A stretch of DNA of 41,679 nucleotides from positions 1 through 41,679 of the forward strand of contig NZ_QQWG01000026.1 in NCBI RefSeq assembly GCF_003863355.1, written 5' to 3'. A model generated the notes under the pieces. That model was not told the origin of the DNA. It searched no databases and saw nothing but the letters and a program-made list of their open reading frames with translations. Made by a program: the position numbers and the translations under genes. The stretch is from Ancylomarina euxina (GTDB lineage: Bacteria; Bacteroidota; Bacteroidia; Bacteroidales; Marinifilaceae). Below, in pieces: positions 8,967-17,668 of this stretch; the stretch's first letter is position 1; each line of letters begins with the position of its first letter.

Positions 8967-9260
8967 ATGTCTGACGAATTTTTGATAAAAGTTAACGTAG
9001 CAGGTCGTCTTTATCCTTTAAATATAAAAAGGAATAGGGAAGAGATTATTCGAAAGGCAGCAAAAACGATAAATGAAAAGGTATTGCAATACCAACAGAA
9101 ATATAAAGATAAAGACATTCAGGATTTTTTAGCCATGGCTTCTCTACAGTTTGTAGTAAAAGTATTGGAGTCTGAAGCAAAAACAGATGTTTCCCCAGTT
9201 TTAAAAGAATTGGAAACTTTGGAACAAGAACTGAGCGAATTTATTAAAGAAGAGCAGTAA
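8967..9260 (+). CDS. Cell division protein ZapA
   Basis: This 97-residue protein matches ZapA: a short N-terminal beta/alpha domain (FLIKVNVAGRLYPLNIKRN, EEIIRKAAKTINEKVLQY) followed by a C-terminal coiled coil (LASLQ to the acidic end). ZapA binds FtsZ in the cytoplasm and cross-links its filaments during division. ATG 8967 is preferred over the in-frame TTG at 8961. It is followed within about 20 bases by the 6S-like RNA and then rny. Confidence 0.9.
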   Translation: MSDEFLIKVNVAGRLYPLNIKRNREEIIRKAAKTINEKVLQYQQKYKDKDIQDFLAMASLQFVVKVLESEAKTDVSPVLKELETLEQELSEFIKEEQ

Positions 9261-9279
9261 AAACACCTTTGAAAGAACA

Positions 9280-9394
9280 ATAACCCGCATTATTTCTTAG
9301 AAGTTAGTTGTCCACGAAAGCCGCTTAAGATCAGTTTAATAGTCTGGTTGCGATTTTGTTGGGTTTAAGATTTCTGAGTAATGGTGCGGGTTAT
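9280..9394 (+). ncRNA. 6S RNA (Bacteroidota type)
   Basis: The 176 bases between zapA and rny fold into one long rod. The closing stem AACCCGCA/TGCGGGTT (9282-9289 with 9385-9392) is followed by CTTAGAA/TTCTGAG (9296-9302 with 9372-9378). A large central bulge comes next, then an apical hairpin CGC..GATCAG/CTGGTT..GCG (9322-9334 with 9344-9352). This is the architecture of 6S RNA, which mimics an open promoter and binds the RNA polymerase holoenzyme. Position supports it: 6S RNA directly follows zapA in E. coli as well. Exact ends are uncertain; it may be processed from the zapA transcript. Confidence 0.78.
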
Positions 9395-9436
9395 TTATTA
9401 ATAATAAAAATCAGTATTGACTAAATATTTAAAACA

Positions 9437-10969
9437 ATGACAGAAATAATCATAGGAGCCATTGCTTTAGTAGGGGGCGGATTTATATCCTATTTCGTTT
9501 TGCAACGCGGATTAAAGCGTAAGAGCGAAAGCATCTTAAGGGATGCCCAAGCAGAAGCAGAGGTCCTTAGAAAAGATAAAATCCTACAGGCGAAAGAGAA
9601 ATTTTTACAGCTTAGAACGGAACACGAAAAGCAAATTAATGCAAAAAATGCGAAGCTTTTGGTGATTGAGAATAAAGTAAAGCAAAAGGAGACTGCGGTT
9701 AATCAGCGAGTAGAAGATTTCCAACGCAAGAAAAAAGAAGTTGATACCATTCGCGAGAACTTAAGTGTTCAAATGGAATTGGTAGAGAGAAAAGAGATGG
9801 AGCTTGAGAAAGCTAAGCGTCAGCAAATTGAGCAATTGGAGAAAATTTCAGGTTTGTCAGCAGAAGAAGCTAAAAACCAAATTGTTGATTCTTTGAAAGA
9901 AGAAGCTAAAACTGAGGCGATGTCTTACGTGAATGATATCATGGAAGATGCTAAGATGTCGGCTAATATGGAAGCCAAAAAGATTGTAATTAAAACAATC
10001 CAGCGTGTAGCGACTGAAACAGCAATTGAGAATTCAGTAACTATATTCCACATTGAATCTGATGAGATTAAGGGACGTATTATTGGTCGTGAAGGGCGTA
10101 ATATCCGTGCTCTTGAAGCAGCCACTGGTATCGAAATTATTGTAGATGATACACCAGAAGCGATTGTTCTTTCTGGCTTTGATCCTGTACGTCGTGAGAT
10201 TGCTCGTTTGGCTCTTCATCAATTGGTGACTGACGGTCGTATTCACCCAGCCCGTATTGAGGAAGTTGTGAATAAGACTCGTAAGCAAATTGAGGAGGAA
10301 ATGGCTGAAACGGGTAAGCGTACTGCTATCGATTTGGGTATTCATGGTTTGCACCCAGAATTGATTCGTATGATTGGTAAAATGAAATACCGTTCATCAT
10401 ATGGTCAAAATTTATTGCAGCATGCTCGCGAAACAGCGAACCTTTGTGCGATCATGGCAACAGAGCTTGGTTTGAATGCTAAAAAAGCAAAACGTGCAGG
10501 TCTTTTACATGATATAGGTAAAGTCCCAGACGATGAGCCAGAATTGCCACACGCTATTCTAGGTATGAAATTGGCTGAGAAATATAAAGAAAAACCAGAT
10601 ATTTGTAATGCTATTGGAGCTCATCACGACGAAATTGAGATGACGACTTTAATTGCTCCAATTATTCAGGCATGTGATGCGATTTCAGGAGCCCGTCCTG
10701 GTGCTCGTCGTGAGATTGTTGAATCTTATATTAAGCGTCTGAAAGATCTTGAAAACTTAGCTCTTTCACATCCAGGTGTTTTGAAAACCTATGCTATTCA
10801 AGCTGGTAGAGAGTTGAGAGTGATTGTAGGTAGTGATAAAATTTCGGATAAAGAAGCTGAAGTTTTATCCTTGGATATCGCTCAGAAAATTCAAGATGAG
10901 ATGACTTATCCTGGTCAAGTGAAAATTACAGTAATTCGAGAGACTAGAGCTATAAACTATGCAAAATAG
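9437..10969 (+). CDS. Ribonuclease Y
   Basis: This 510-residue protein has the full RNase Y layout: one N-terminal membrane helix (about 3-22), a long charged coiled coil (25-195), a KH RNA-binding domain with [15 protein letters not shown] (about 210-270), and an HD phosphohydrolase domain with the catalytic pair His358-Asp359 in GLLHDIGK, ending with the conserved [10 protein letters not shown] tail. It is a membrane-bound endoribonuclease that starts decay of many mRNAs. Length matches the family (about 510-520). It lies downstream of zapA and the 6S-like RNA and ends in a strong terminator. Confidence 0.97.
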   Translation: MTEIIIGAIALVGGGFISYFVLQRGLKRKSESILRDAQAEAEVLRKDKILQAKEKFLQLRTEHEKQINAKNAKLLVIENKVKQKETAVNQRVEDFQRKKKEVDTIRENLSVQMELVERKEMELEKAKRQQIEQLEKISGLSAEEAKNQIVDSLKEEAKTEAMSYVNDIMEDAKMSANMEAKKIVIKTIQRVATETAIENSVTIFHIESDEIKGRIIGREGRNIRALEAATGIEIIVDDTPEAIVLSGFDPVRREIARLALHQLVTDGRIHPARIEEVVNKTRKQIEEEMAETGKRTAIDLGIHGLHPELIRMIGKMKYRSSYGQNLLQHARETANLCAIMATELGLNAKKAKRAGLLHDIGKVPDDEPELPHAILGMKLAEKYKEKPDICNAIGAHHDEIEMTTLIAPIIQACDAISGARPGARREIVESYIKRLKDLENLALSHPGVLKTYAIQAGRELRVIVGSDKISDKEAEVLSLDIAQKIQDEMTYPGQVKITVIRETRAINYAK

Positions 10970-10986
10970 ATAATGGCTAGATATTT

Positions 10987-11023
10987 AAAATCTCCAACTC
11001 ATATGAGTTGGAGATTTTTTTTG
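10987..11023. terminator. Bidirectional terminator between rny and the SirB1-like gene
   Basis: A perfect 16-bp inverted repeat around ATCTCCAACTCAT (10987-11002 with 11003-11018) runs into a T-run on the plus strand. An A-rich flank on the other side makes it usable from both converging genes. Confidence 0.85.
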
Positions 11024-11036
11024 CATTTAAATTTTA

Positions 11037-11897
11037 TCAATTCTTTTTCAGAAGTAGCACATTTAAAAGTTTTTTTAGGATTTCAACATATTTATAATTA
11101 CTCTGGCGACCATAGCAGAATATTTGGTTTTGAATGAGTAGTTTGATTAGATCAAGATTGGTGCAAGGTTTATAATACTGAGGTAGATTATTAAGTTTTT
11201 TGAATTTGATAACATGTTCTAGTTGCATAGTTGAAAGTACCGCACCAGTATCAATGGGATTTATATAGAAGTAATTTCGTTTTGATGCAGGATCAATCGA
11301 TCTTTCACAAGATAGCAGAATGCTATTAGGGAGTTGAATGCCAAAAACGGGTAGTTTTAAAGCCTGGGCAATACCTGCGTAAATAATACTAGTGATGATA
11401 TAATTACCTTTTTTTTGAGCTAGAACAGTACTGATATTACCTCCCCAGTTCGTTTCTTCTTGGGGAGATAAAACCATGTAATTGTGAATAAAATAAAGGA
11501 AATGGTTTAGAATTTTTATCTTATCCAGATAACTTTCTAGCTCTTTAATCTCTGGTTTTATTTCATCAACAATCTTATTAATTGTTGTTTTTACATTGTT
11601 TGTAGATAGATGGTAGCTGATACTTCTATTGATAAGAATGGCTCCATCAATTAGATTTTGTTTGGGAGAGTTCTTCCAATTTATTAGCTCCTTAATAATT
11701 GAATTGTGATGAATCTCATCGATAATTGCTTCTAATCGCTCTTGAAAAAGTGGGTTGTCAGACTCTAGCCAGATATCTTCCAAATAAGGAATATTTGAGG
11801 CTGGCAACTTAGATAATTCTTTGCTAATGTTCATGTAAACATTTGGATCAGAATCATCTAGGAGTGATATTAGAGCGTTTAATTTCTCTTCCTTCAT
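11037..11897 (-). CDS. SirB1/transglutaminase-like family protein
   Basis: This 286-residue cytoplasmic protein resembles the SirB1-type transglutaminase-like family. From about 120 it shows the family run YLDKIKILNHFLYF, NISTVLAQKKGNYIITSIIY, AQALKLPVFGIQLPNSILL and YFYINPIDTGAVLS. The usual core in this family has a Cys/His pair; here the expected positions read as other residues (YIITS, PNSILL), so enzymatic activity is doubtful. The N-terminal ~90 residues look like HEAT-type helical repeats (LLDDSDPNVYMNISKEL). The cellular role is not known. It follows the nucleoside phosphorylase gene but is separated from it by a terminator-like hairpin. Confidence 0.75.
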   Translation of the reverse strand: MKEEKLNALISLLDDSDPNVYMNISKELSKLPASNIPYLEDIWLESDNPLFQERLEAIIDEIHHNSIIKELINWKNSPKQNLIDGAILINRSISYHLSTNNVKTTINKIVDEIKPEIKELESYLDKIKILNHFLYFIHNYMVLSPQEETNWGGNISTVLAQKKGNYIITSIIYAGIAQALKLPVFGIQLPNSILLSCERSIDPASKRNYFYINPIDTGAVLSTMQLEHVIKFKKLNNLPQYYKPCTNLDLIKLLIQNQIFCYGRQSNYKYVEILKKLLNVLLLKKN

Positions 11898-11932
11898 ATC
11901 TGTTATGAGATTCGTTCTTACTTAAATATAAT

Positions 11933-11966
11933 AAAACCCACTAAGAAGAACAATTCTTGTGGGTTT
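11933..11966 (-). terminator. Terminator after the nucleoside phosphorylase gene
   Basis: Arms AAACCCAC..AAGAA and TTCTT GTGGGTTT (11934-11947 with 11954-11966, one bulged base) form a 13-bp stem. On the minus strand the tail reads TTTTATTATATTT. It ends the 12029-12904 gene before the 11037-11897 gene starts. Confidence 0.75.
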
Positions 11967-12028
11967 CAGAGCTTTTTGATATCAAAGTCTTAAGCTAAAG
12001 ACAAATTATCAATTTAGATATGTTAGGA

Positions 12029-12904
12029 TTATTTACTTAATCTATCAAGGACAGTTAAGATTAGTTTTTTTACGACCGGCTTGTAATCCTTGCTGGCATC
12101 TTTGTTTACTCGATTTGCAATAATTGCACAAACAGTTGCAGCCTCGTGTCCTAATAGAGCAGCTAATCCAGCAATTGCAGAACTTTCCATCTCGTAGTTG
12201 GTGATTTTTTGTCCCTGATATTCAAAGGCTTCAATTTTATCATTTAAATCCATATCCAAAGTGTTCAGCCGAAGCACTCTTCCTTGTGGGCCATAAAACC
12301 CATTGGCAGATATCGTAATTCCCTGAATCATATCATCGCCATCAAGTTTATTGATGACTTTCTCAGACGAAGATACAAAGTAAGGAGAAGCCAATTTAGG
12401 ATTCCAATTCACACCTTCTTTAAATGCTTTTTCAAATTCAAGATCTGACACTTCATCTCTTCCTGCATAGAAGTTTAGCATGCCATCGAATCCAATTGAT
12501 TTTTTAGATAAAAGAAATGAATCAACAGGAATATTTCCTTGTAATGAACCAGAAGTTCCGATACGAACCAGAGTTAGTGATTTATGCTCTTTTTTAGGAA
12601 GTCGTGTTTTAAGATCGATATTGACTAAAGCATCCAATTCATTAACCACAATGTCAATATTATCAGTACCAATACCGGTTGACAATACAGAGAAACGTTT
12701 GCCTTTATAGCTACCTGTTTTAGTTACAAACTCACGATTTGAAATGGTTAATTCAACCTCGTCGAAAAAACTGGCTACTAATTCTACACGTCCAGGGTCT
12801 CCCACAAGAATGACAGTATCAGCAAGATGCTCTGGTCTCAAATGCAAGTGAAAAATACTTCCGTCTGGATTGATAATTAGTTCTGATGATTTAATAGGTT
12901 CCAT
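12029..12904 (-). CDS. Nucleoside phosphorylase, probably uridine phosphorylase
   Basis: This 291-residue protein belongs to the PNP/UDP phosphorylase family, which splits nucleosides with phosphate into base and ribose-1-phosphate for salvage. Visible motifs: the phosphate-binding VGDPGRVELVA (about 34-44), STGIGTDNIDIVVNEL, RIGTSGSLQG, and the ribose-binding NYEMESSAIAGLAALLGHEA near residue 240. It is longer than E. coli Udp (253), as in related Bacteroidota enzymes. Substrate choice (uridine versus purine nucleosides) is not fixed by what I can see. A dyad TACAAAT-GTT-ATTTGTA lies 59 bases before the start codon and may regulate it. Confidence 0.88.
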   Translation of the reverse strand: MEPIKSSELIINPDGSIFHLHLRPEHLADTVILVGDPGRVELVASFFDEVELTISNREFVTKTGSYKGKRFSVLSTGIGTDNIDIVVNELDALVNIDLKTRLPKKEHKSLTLVRIGTSGSLQGNIPVDSFLLSKKSIGFDGMLNFYAGRDEVSDLEFEKAFKEGVNWNPKLASPYFVSSSEKVINKLDGDDMIQGITISANGFYGPQGRVLRLNTLDMDLNDKIEAFEYQGQKITNYEMESSAIAGLAALLGHEAATVCAIIANRVNKDASKDYKPVVKKLILTVLDRLSK

Positions 12905-13343
12905 ATGTTTTTAAAATTTTGAATTGCAAAAAGACAGCTAGCACAAAATATTATTCTTTAAATACAAATGTTATTTGTAAATATAAGTAGAAAAATGAGC
13001 AAACAGCAGTTTACAGATTAACAATACTTTATTATGGTTGTTTGGAGTAATTTATAGAACTCGAAGGTTGAATAGATATGAGAAGTTTAACTTTTCTATT
13101 TTTCCATCGAGTTCTCAAATATACAAATAAATCGATCATTCAGACAATTAGAATAGGATATACATTAAAAAAAGAGACATTGATTTAAAATGATTTCTTA
13201 TTCCACCAATGAATATATTATGCTATATTTACCTTTCTATTAATGAAAATTATAATGACTCTAAAGCCTATACTTAAAGGATGATTTTAGTTGTTCTTAT
13301 ACTAAAATGATATTTAATTGATTGGGCATTAAACTTCAACAAA
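12905..13343. other. Divergent intergenic region with two inverted repeats
   Basis: These 439 bases lie between divergent udp and prohibitin-like genes. They hold a perfect 7-bp dyad TACAAAT/ATTTGTA with a 3-base spacer (12963-12979). A second, nested structure has outer arms AGAACTCGA (13056-13064) and TCGAGTTCT (13107-13115), with an inner AGAAGTT/AACTTTTCT dyad. Neither has a T-run, so they look like operators or structured leaders. No gene was seen. Confidence 0.45.
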
Positions 13344-14156
13344 ATGAAACAAAAACCTTATTTCTTAATCGTAGTTGCTGCTTTTGCACTGATTCTAGTT
13401 ATGTCAGGATCGAGTATGTTTAAAACTCTTCAGCCTGGGGAGCGTGGAGTAATCTTCCGTAAATTTTCTTCAGGCTTAGATAAGGAGAATATTATTATGC
13501 CTGGTTTTCTAGTTATTGCACCATGGAATGATTTACATGTGTATGATGTTAAGGAGCAGAAAAGTGAAGAGACTATGGATGTGTTGGATAAAAGTGGATT
13601 GTCTGTAAATATTGACGTATCTGTTCGTTTTAATCCAACCTATAATAAAATTGGATATTTACACGAGATTTTTGGTAAGAATTATATCAACCAGTTAGTT
13701 GTACCTGAGGTACGTTCTTCTGTTCGTCAAGTAGCTGGACGCTATACGGCAGAGGAAATTTATTCTACTCGTAGAAAAGAAGTTGAAGATGCTATTATTA
13801 CTGAGACGTCTTTAATTCTTAAGAAGAATAATATTGAAATGAAGGCCTTATTGATTCGTTCGATTAATTTGCCTGCAAAAATTAAAACAGCTATTGAAAG
13901 TAAGCTGCAACAAGAGCAAGAAGCTTTAGCTTATCAGTTTAAACTAGACCGTGAAAAGAGTGAGGCCGAAAGAAAGCGTATTGCTGCTGAAGGTGAATCT
14001 AATGCGAATAAGATTATTAATAGTAGTTTGACTACGGCTCTATTGAAGATGCGTGGAATTGAAGCAACTATTGAACTGTCGAAATCACCTAATTCGAAAG
14101 TGGTTGTTATTGGTAGTGGAAAAGAAGGTATGCCTCTTATTTTGGGTAATAACTAA
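13344..14156 (+). CDS. Prohibitin-like SPFH-domain membrane protein
   Basis: This 270-residue protein has one N-terminal membrane helix (about 6-24) and an SPFH/band-7 domain typical of prohibitins (LQPGERGVIFRKFSSGLDKE, VYDVKEQKSEETMDVLDKSG, VNIDVSVRFNP, VVPEVRSSVRQVAGRY). A helical, charged segment follows (about 180-225; EREKSEAERKRIAAEGES type). Such proteins form large ring assemblies on the membrane that organise membrane domains and proteases. No protease partner (FtsH, NfeD) is adjacent. The gene is alone and closed by a strong terminator. Confidence 0.92.
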   Translation: MKQKPYFLIVVAAFALILVMSGSSMFKTLQPGERGVIFRKFSSGLDKENIIMPGFLVIAPWNDLHVYDVKEQKSEETMDVLDKSGLSVNIDVSVRFNPTYNKIGYLHEIFGKNYINQLVVPEVRSSVRQVAGRYTAEEIYSTRRKEVEDAIITETSLILKKNNIEMKALLIRSINLPAKIKTAIESKLQQEQEALAYQFKLDREKSEAERKRIAAEGESNANKIINSSLTTALLKMRGIEATIELSKSPNSKVVVIGSGKEGMPLILGNN

Positions 14157-14181
14157 TTTCCTTATATAAAATATTTGTTCG

Positions 14182-14212
14182 AGGCTGTTTCGTAAGAAAC
14201 AGCCTTTTTTTT
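14182..14212 (+). terminator. Terminator of the prohibitin-like gene
   Basis: A 10-bp perfect stem AGGCTGTTTC/GAAACAGCCT (14182-14191 with 14196-14205) has a GTAA loop and runs into a T-tract. Confidence 0.9.
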
Positions 14213-14224
14213 ATTTTACATTTG

Positions 14225-14252
14225 AATTGATGTTCGTTTTCGAACATCAATT
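14225..14252. promoter_or_regulatory. 12-bp inverted repeat upstream of the DUF5916 gene
   Basis: AATTGATGTTCG and its exact complement flank a TTTT loop (14225-14236, 14241-14252). There is no T-run after it on either strand, and a genuine terminator stands just before it. It is therefore more likely an operator or a 5' leader hairpin of the gene starting at 14382. Confidence 0.5.
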
Positions 14253-14381
14253 GTTCTGTAAGCGTTCACTTCTTTTCTGACTTGAAAGATCATATGGTTT
14301 GATAATTAGGTTTATATGAGGTTTGGTATGATAAGTGATTATAAAAATGGACTTAGACTAACCAAAGAAAACGACACCACT

Positions 14382-16808
14382 ATGATTAAATACCTACTCC
14401 TAGCGCTTGCTATGCTGTTTGCTTTCTATCAACCTACACAAGCCTTTTCAAAAAAAGAAATTCAAGCAAAACGTGTTAATCATACTCCTAAAATTGATGG
14501 AATTTTAGATGATGCTATTTGGAAAGATATTCCTGTTGCTAATGACTTTGTGCAATTGGATCCTGATAATGGAACGCCCTCAAATTTTAGAACGGAAGCA
14601 AAGTTTATTTATACTGATAATTCTCTTGTTGTAGGCGTTATGATGTTTGATGATCAGCCTGATAAGATTTTGAAGGAGCTAAGCAAACGAGACGACTTAA
14701 ATAATAGTGATTTCATTCTTTTACTAATAGACCCCTTTAATAATGGTTTAGATGCCTTCGAATTTATTGTGACGCCTATGGGAGTGCAAATTGATGCTAA
14801 AGTTGTTAAGAATAGAGAAGATAGTAATTGGGATAGCGTCTGGAAAAGTGGTGCTCATATTGGGAAAGAGGGCTGGAGTGCTGAATTTGAAATTCCATAT
14901 TCCGCACTGCGTTTTCCTAATAAAAATGTACAGGAGTGGGGAATCAATATTATTCGTAATATACAACGTGAAAAGGAAAAAGTAAGTTGGAATTTTATTG
15001 ATAAAGAAGAATCTGGATGGGTTAATCAATCAGGTGTTCTGAAAGGTATAGAGAATATTAAGCCTCCAACACGTCTTTCTTTTTCCCCATATTTTTCGGT
15101 TTATGTTGATAAATCGTCAGATAAATCATCGTTTGAGACGAATTATCGGGGAGGTCTTGATTTGAAGTATGGTATCAATGAGAGTTTTACTCTAGATATG
15201 ATGTTGATTCCTGATTTTGGGCAGATCCAATCAGACGATCAGATTTTAAACCTTTCTCCATATGAAACAAAGTTTGATGAGAAGAGACAGTTTTTTACTG
15301 AAGCAACTGAACTCTTTAATAGAGGTGGCATTTTTTATTCGAAAAGGATAGGAGCATCTCCCAAATATAGATATGATGTAGAGGACCAGCTTGATGAGAA
15401 TGAGATTGTATACGATAATCCTATAGAAGCCAAAATTATAAATTCGACCAAAATATCAGGTAGAACTAGTAAAGGATTAGGAATTGGTTTTTTGAACTCT
15501 ATGATTCGTAATACTTATGCTGATATAAAAGATACCATTACAGGCTCAAAGCGTAAATACAAGACTCAGGCCTTTGCAAACTACAATATGTTAGTTTTTG
15601 ATCAAAGTTTGAGGAATGAATCCTATGTGTCTGTGTTTAATACAAATGTAAGTGTTCCTGATGACGATTATATGGCCAATGTAAGCGGTACTGAATTTTT
15701 ATTAAAGGATAAGACAAGAATGTTTCAAGTTAAGGGAAAAGCTTTATTATCTCAACGCTATGAGAAAGGAGAGGATGGACTGATTGGTCAGCATCATCAA
15801 GTTTCGTTTGAGAAAATTAACGGGAAGTTTAATTGGAGTTTCTCCAACGAGATGATATCAGATAATTATAATCCTAATGATATGGGGTTTCTAAATAGGA
15901 ATAATGTCATTAATAATAATTTAAGTCTTGGTTATCATATCTATAAGCCTAAGGGAATCTTGTTGGCTCAGCATAATAATTTGACTTTTAGCCATGAAAC
16001 TCAGTATAATCCAGCTCGTTTTTCGCGTTTTACCGTTTACTATAATTCAAGATTTAAATTCAAATCCTATAATTCTGTTGGTGTATATGGGAACGTTCGA
16101 CCTATGCATCAGTACGATTTTTTTGAGCCTAGAGTTGATGGAATGAAACTAAGAAAAGGTTCTTCTGCATTTTTTGGTCTTTGGTTCTCCTCTGATTACA
16201 GAAAAGAGTTTGCTTTTGATGTTGAGATGGAATATGGGAAACGTTTTTCTACTGACGATTTAATTGTGTTTTCTTTATCATTAAGACCCCGATATCGATT
16301 CAACGATAAGTTTACGATGCAATACAGACTCAATTGGAATAGGCAGTTGGATGATATGGGCTATGTAAATGACGAACAAATTGATGGATTAACTACTGTA
16401 TATATTGGGATAAGGAATACAGCCTATTTGGAGAATCGATTGTCGGCTAATTATATTTTTAATAATAAAATGTCTCTGAGTTTTAGAGCACGTCATTATT
16501 GGGCAAAAGCAGAATATAAAGATTTCAATACCTTGTTGGATAATGGCCGTTTAAAAGCGATTGACTATTCTGATAATCACGATATCAACTTTAATAGCTT
16601 TAATATCGATATGGTATACTCGTGGCGATTTGCTCCAGGAAGTGAATTGGCTTTAGTTTGGAAGAATTCTATATCAAGCGACGATGATAAGATAGCACAT
16701 CGTTTTATAAACAACCTGAAAAATACATTTGATGCAACAAGATTTAATTCTTTATCAGTAAAGCTTTTGTATTATATTGATTATATGTCTTTAAAAAAGA
16801 AGGGTTGA
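14382..16808 (+). CDS. DUF5916 protein: CBM9-like domain plus predicted outer-membrane barrel
   Basis: From ATG 14382 this is an 808-residue exported protein with a clean signal peptide (MIKYLLLALAMLFAFYQPTQA). The in-frame ATG at 14316 would put 22 polar residues before it and is rejected. Residues ~25-215 form a carbohydrate-binding-family-9-like domain (PKIDGILDDAIWKDIPVAND, GWSAEFEIPYSALRFP). The rest (DUF5916) is rich in alternating strands with aromatic residues, consistent with a large outer-membrane barrel. Family members are common in Bacteroidota and of unknown biochemical function; sugar binding and transport or surface hydrolysis are guesses. It is monocistronic, ended by a hairpin. 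Confidence 0.88.
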   Translation: MIKYLLLALAMLFAFYQPTQAFSKKEIQAKRVNHTPKIDGILDDAIWKDIPVANDFVQLDPDNGTPSNFRTEAKFIYTDNSLVVGVMMFDDQPDKILKELSKRDDLNNSDFILLLIDPFNNGLDAFEFIVTPMGVQIDAKVVKNREDSNWDSVWKSGAHIGKEGWSAEFEIPYSALRFPNKNVQEWGINIIRNIQREKEKVSWNFIDKEESGWVNQSGVLKGIENIKPPTRLSFSPYFSVYVDKSSDKSSFETNYRGGLDLKYGINESFTLDMMLIPDFGQIQSDDQILNLSPYETKFDEKRQFFTEATELFNRGGIFYSKRIGASPKYRYDVEDQLDENEIVYDNPIEAKIINSTKISGRTSKGLGIGFLNSMIRNTYADIKDTITGSKRKYKTQAFANYNMLVFDQSLRNESYVSVFNTNVSVPDDDYMANVSGTEFLLKDKTRMFQVKGKALLSQRYEKGEDGLIGQHHQVSFEKINGKFNWSFSNEMISDNYNPNDMGFLNRNNVINNNLSLGYHIYKPKGILLAQHNNLTFSHETQYNPARFSRFTVYYNSRFKFKSYNSVGVYGNVRPMHQYDFFEPRVDGMKLRKGSSAFFGLWFSSDYRKEFAFDVEMEYGKRFSTDDLIVFSLSLRPRYRFNDKFTMQYRLNWNRQLDDMGYVNDEQIDGLTTVYIGIRNTAYLENRLSANYIFNNKMSLSFRARHYWAKAEYKDFNTLLDNGRLKAIDYSDNHDINFNSFNIDMVYSWRFAPGSELALVWKNSISSDDDKIAHRFINNLKNTFDATRFNSLSVKLLYYIDYMSLKKKG

Positions 16809-16852
16809 GTGTAAAGGATAGAAGATAATTTTATAGTTTGTAAGTTGACAGG

Positions 16853-16889
16853 TAAGAGTAGTGGGTGAAAATTTGCTGCTCTTATTTTT
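16853..16889 (+). terminator. Terminator of the DUF5916 gene
   Basis: TAAGAGTAG (16853-16861) pairs with CTGCTCTTA (16876-16884; one G-U) around a 14-nt loop and is followed by TTTTTA. The loop contains the -33 element of the next promoter. Confidence 0.6.
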
Positions 16890-16902
16890 AAGATTAAATT
16901 TG
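16872..16902 (+). promoter_or_regulatory. Promoter of the DUF4293 gene
   Basis: TTTG (16872-16875), 19 bases, then TAAATTTG (16895-16902): an exact match to the Bacteroidota consensus. The expected start is near 16909, giving a leader of about 60 bases. Confidence 0.72.
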
Positions 16903-16968
16903 TGTTCGGAAATGCTTTTTTAAGAAAAGTTAAGTCCTAAAATATTAATTTTCAATTTTAACAAAATT

Positions 16969-17430
16969 ATGATTCAAAGAATTCAAACTTTATTCCTATT
17001 AGGTGTTTTAGTCCTAATGACATTGATGTTCTTTTTTCCTTTGGCAGAATTAATCGATTCAGTAAATAATTCTTATTCATTTATATACCGAGGAATTCCT
17101 TCTTTAACAGAAGGCGAACCTATGCTTTTTAAAGCCTATCCAGTAGCCATTTTATTAGCAGTTATTGTATTAAATGTTTTAGTGACTATTTTCTCATACA
17201 AAAAACGTATTCGTCAGATTCGATTAACGGTTTTTAATATTTTCTGTTTGTTGGGAATAGTTGGTTTAGTGTATTACAATGTTAATTCGCAAGTAGAATT
17301 AATGCAAGCTATTGCTAACTACAGTATAATTAATGCTTTTCCACTAGTAAGCATCGTTTTATCTTATCTGGCAATTCGAAATATTGGTAGGGATGAGGCA
17401 ATGATCCGGTCAATGGATAGAATTCGATAA
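16969..17430 (+). CDS. DUF4293 family membrane protein
   Basis: This 153-residue protein begins MIQRIQTLFLLGVLVLMTLM, the hallmark start of DUF4293. It has four membrane helices (about 5-25, 60-80, 90-110, 125-145) and a short basic tail (DRIR). The family is nearly restricted to Bacteroidota and has no known function. It has its own promoter and terminator. Confidence 0.88.
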   Translation: MIQRIQTLFLLGVLVLMTLMFFFPLAELIDSVNNSYSFIYRGIPSLTEGEPMLFKAYPVAILLAVIVLNVLVTIFSYKKRIRQIRLTVFNIFCLLGIVGLVYYNVNSQVELMQAIANYSIINAFPLVSIVLSYLAIRNIGRDEAMIRSMDRIR

Positions 17431-17485
17431 GATTTTAAATTAAAGTGATAATTGAACTTTATTTTGATTGAATGTATATAAAAAG

Positions 17486-17510
17486 CCTGCACTTGTGCAG
17501 GTTTTTTTTG
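17486..17510 (+). terminator. Terminator of the DUF4293 gene
   Basis: CCTGCA/TGCAGG stem (17486-17491 with 17496-17501) with CTTG loop, followed by eight T residues. Confidence 0.85.
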
Positions 17511-17668
17511 TTATATAATGAACGATATGATTGAGGGATATTTATAAAAACACTAAATATCATCTATTTATACTGGGCGTAAAGAATTTTATGCAGTAAA
17601 AAACATTATTTATTTGTAAATTCTATAAGTATAAAAATAGATTACAGTTACTCGAAAAATTATCCAAT

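Noticed and set aside
10034-10354. Minus-strand open frame of 106 codons inside rny
   Set aside because: Antisense shadow of the conserved KH/HD coding region of RNase Y.
14316-14381. Upstream start for the DUF5916 gene
   Set aside because: It would place 22 polar residues before a complete signal peptide that starts at the ATG at 14382.
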